A DNA stretch of 64,000 nt from Gonatopus flavifemur (taxonomy: Eukaryota > Arthropoda > Insecta > Hymenoptera > Dryinidae), in contig JAFFJZ010000001.1 of the NCBI GenBank assembly GCA_018340375.1, positions 60,318,001 through 60,382,000 on the forward strand, given 5' to 3'. Positions 62,755-64,000 of this stretch are shown here, piece after piece; the first letter of the stretch is position 1; each line of letters begins with the position of its first letter. A program made the position numbers and the translations under genes. Under the pieces are notes generated by a model that saw nothing but the letters and a program-made list of their open reading frames with translations, was not told where the DNA came from and did not search any database.

Positions 62755-63811
62755 TAGCTTCCCAGATAACACGACTGCAGATGTTTCAAAGAACAGCCCC
62801 TTAACATCCATACAAGGCCATCAGATCAGTGATCCATTGAACCGCCAGTAATCATTGTTGGCAAAGGCGTTTATGGACACGTGTCAGGTGAGCGTTAGCC
62901 GCATGTAAGAGCTTCAAGCATACACCGCTAGGGTTCTTGTCAGGCACTACGCTGAAAATATGTTATCGCAGGTATAAAAGGAGGTACCACGTTGGCCATC
63001 AGTGTTGCCAGAAGATTACATTTGTTACATCTCAAGTACCTTTCGACCCTCTCATGTAACATGGATGTATAACATTTTTTCAAACGTCAACGTTTAAAAC
63101 GTCAAATTTTAACGCAAGAATGCAAGGCTGAATATTGCCGCAAAATACCATGTAACTTTTGAACAAGGTGCTCTGGCAATTCTGTTGGCCATAGTCAAGA
63201 ATAGCCAGAAAAATTATTGTGTTCTTTGCTCATCAAACGATTTTGATGGGAACCGTAATCTGATTTGATAATTTTGTTAAAAACGATAAATTTGTGGCAA
63301 TTCTGGCATAGTTGCTCTGTTCCATCGACGTTTATCAATTATGAATCCCTGTCAATATTTAGAATCTTCATAAAATAAATAAAATTTATAAACATCAATT
63401 TGCACTAGTCAGCCAGAACTTCTTTCATGTATCGCTTTCTTATTCCTTTGACAGTTTCTTCGTCAAATCATGGAATCTGATTTCAGACTTCCTTGATTGT
63501 GAACGAATCTTCTAAGGCCGAAAACTCATCATTGGCAGAATAATGAAATCCGAATTGAAAGCATCTTTCTTCTGTTCTCAAATTTGGTCACAATCTGACA
63601 AGTGACGAGATATTTTTCCTCCGAGTCTAAGGTTTCTCCAGAGCTTCGATTTTTGCTCCCGTTATCCCAATGGATAGAATTTAGGGATGATATATATCTA
63701 CGCAAAAATCTTCATTGCGAATTTACCTCATCAGTGCTCTCGCAGAAACTGGATAAGAGAAATTCAATCCAGAAATCATATTTGACGGTTCATTGGTGCA
63801 TATCAAGATCA
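62755..63811. other. GC-richer unique-looking stretch, possible transposon remnant
   Basis: At 62762 CCCAGATAACACGA repeats the terminal motif of the hairpin element 7812-8091, and 62760-63200 is GC-richer than its surroundings, with no ORF. It may be one end of a larger degraded element, but the partner end was not found. Confidence 0.25.
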
Positions 63812-64000
63812 CCCTGGTGGAAAAATTTCGCTGAAAATCACTGAAATTTTCAGAGATCTTCAGTGAAGAGTTTCTCAGAGGGTGTCAGTGACTTTCAGAA
63901 AAATTCAGAGTTTCTCAGAGATATTCATAAATATTCGGAAAAATTTCCAGTGGAAAAACGTGCCCAATAAGTGAGAGTTTTTCAGAATTTTTTAGAGAAA
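63812..64000. mobile_element. Type 2 element with TCAGAG words, cut by the window end
   Basis: It starts CCCTGGTGGAAAAATTTCGC, nearly the start of the 99-bp element at 53674, then fills with TTTCAGAG, CACTGAAA and TTCTCAGAG words like those of 3855-4445. The right end lies beyond the window. It shows the same ends joined to different internal words. Confidence 0.5.

Overview
The window reads as nuclear DNA of an animal, most likely an insect. It is AT-rich but keeps many CpG steps. Introns and intergenic stretches are very long, and one large coding exon ends at a textbook GT splice donor. Dozens of short non-autonomous DNA elements are scattered through it. A hymenopteran would fit the AT content, the retained CpG and the density of such elements, but nothing seen here proves the order. 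There are no bacterial operons, ribosome binding sites, rRNA genes, CRISPR arrays or viral genes.

Gene content is low. The only confident coding sequence is the plus-strand exon at 37863-39356. It encodes 498 residues of a basic, Ser/Arg/Asn-rich, probably disordered protein of unknown function and runs in phase 0 into a GTGAGT donor. Its 5' leader seems to contain an 84-nt intron (37722-37805) and may begin at a splice acceptor near 37343. Further upstream lie a recursive-splice-like CAG|GTAAGT site behind a pyrimidine tract (31255-31263) and a possible small phase-0 exon with good splice sites (6506-6685). These can be joined into one plus-strand gene with a roughly 30-kb intron, but that is inference. 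The intron after 39356 runs beyond the window, since no later exon can be recognised. A 197-codon ORF at 56917-57510 is longer than expected by chance but is not recognised.

The rest is dominated by foldback (inverted-repeat) elements of three terminal types. Type 1 has CAC-N-G ends followed by an A-rich run (8112, 12924, 16442, 18320, 24860, 34187, 34810, 48377, 53841, 62480). Type 2 has CCC(N)nGAAATT ends (3855, 19537, 51212, 52218, 52308, 52854, 53674, 63812 and degraded relatives). Type 3 is flanked by TTAA (17560, 50449). Most complete type 1 and type 2 copies are flanked by identical dinucleotides (TA, TG, CA, AA, AG, AT, TT, GT). Within each element one short word recurs in both orientations, and the word differs from element to element: TCAGA, ACTGGAAATTTCCAGT, AGCTG, CTGGTT, GAGTGAGA, GGTACCGG, TTGGCGCAA or GGGCCCAAG. 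Some elements are nested, the best case being 7725-8328. Two tRNA-like sequences of one family lie at 13609 and 53470.

Layout: 1-3854 nothing recognised; 3855-8330 foldback elements around a possible exon; 8331-12167 nothing recognised; 12168-14182 nested composite; 14183-17559 mostly empty with one element and microsatellites; 17560-19540 element cluster; 19541-24859 empty; 24860-25640 element cluster; 25641-34080 nearly empty apart from the ratchet-like site; 34089-36480 element cluster; 36700-39356 leader and coding exon; 39357-48376 nothing recognised apart from one AT repeat; 48377-54093 dense element cluster; 54094-62479 sparse; 62480-64000 elements running off the edge.
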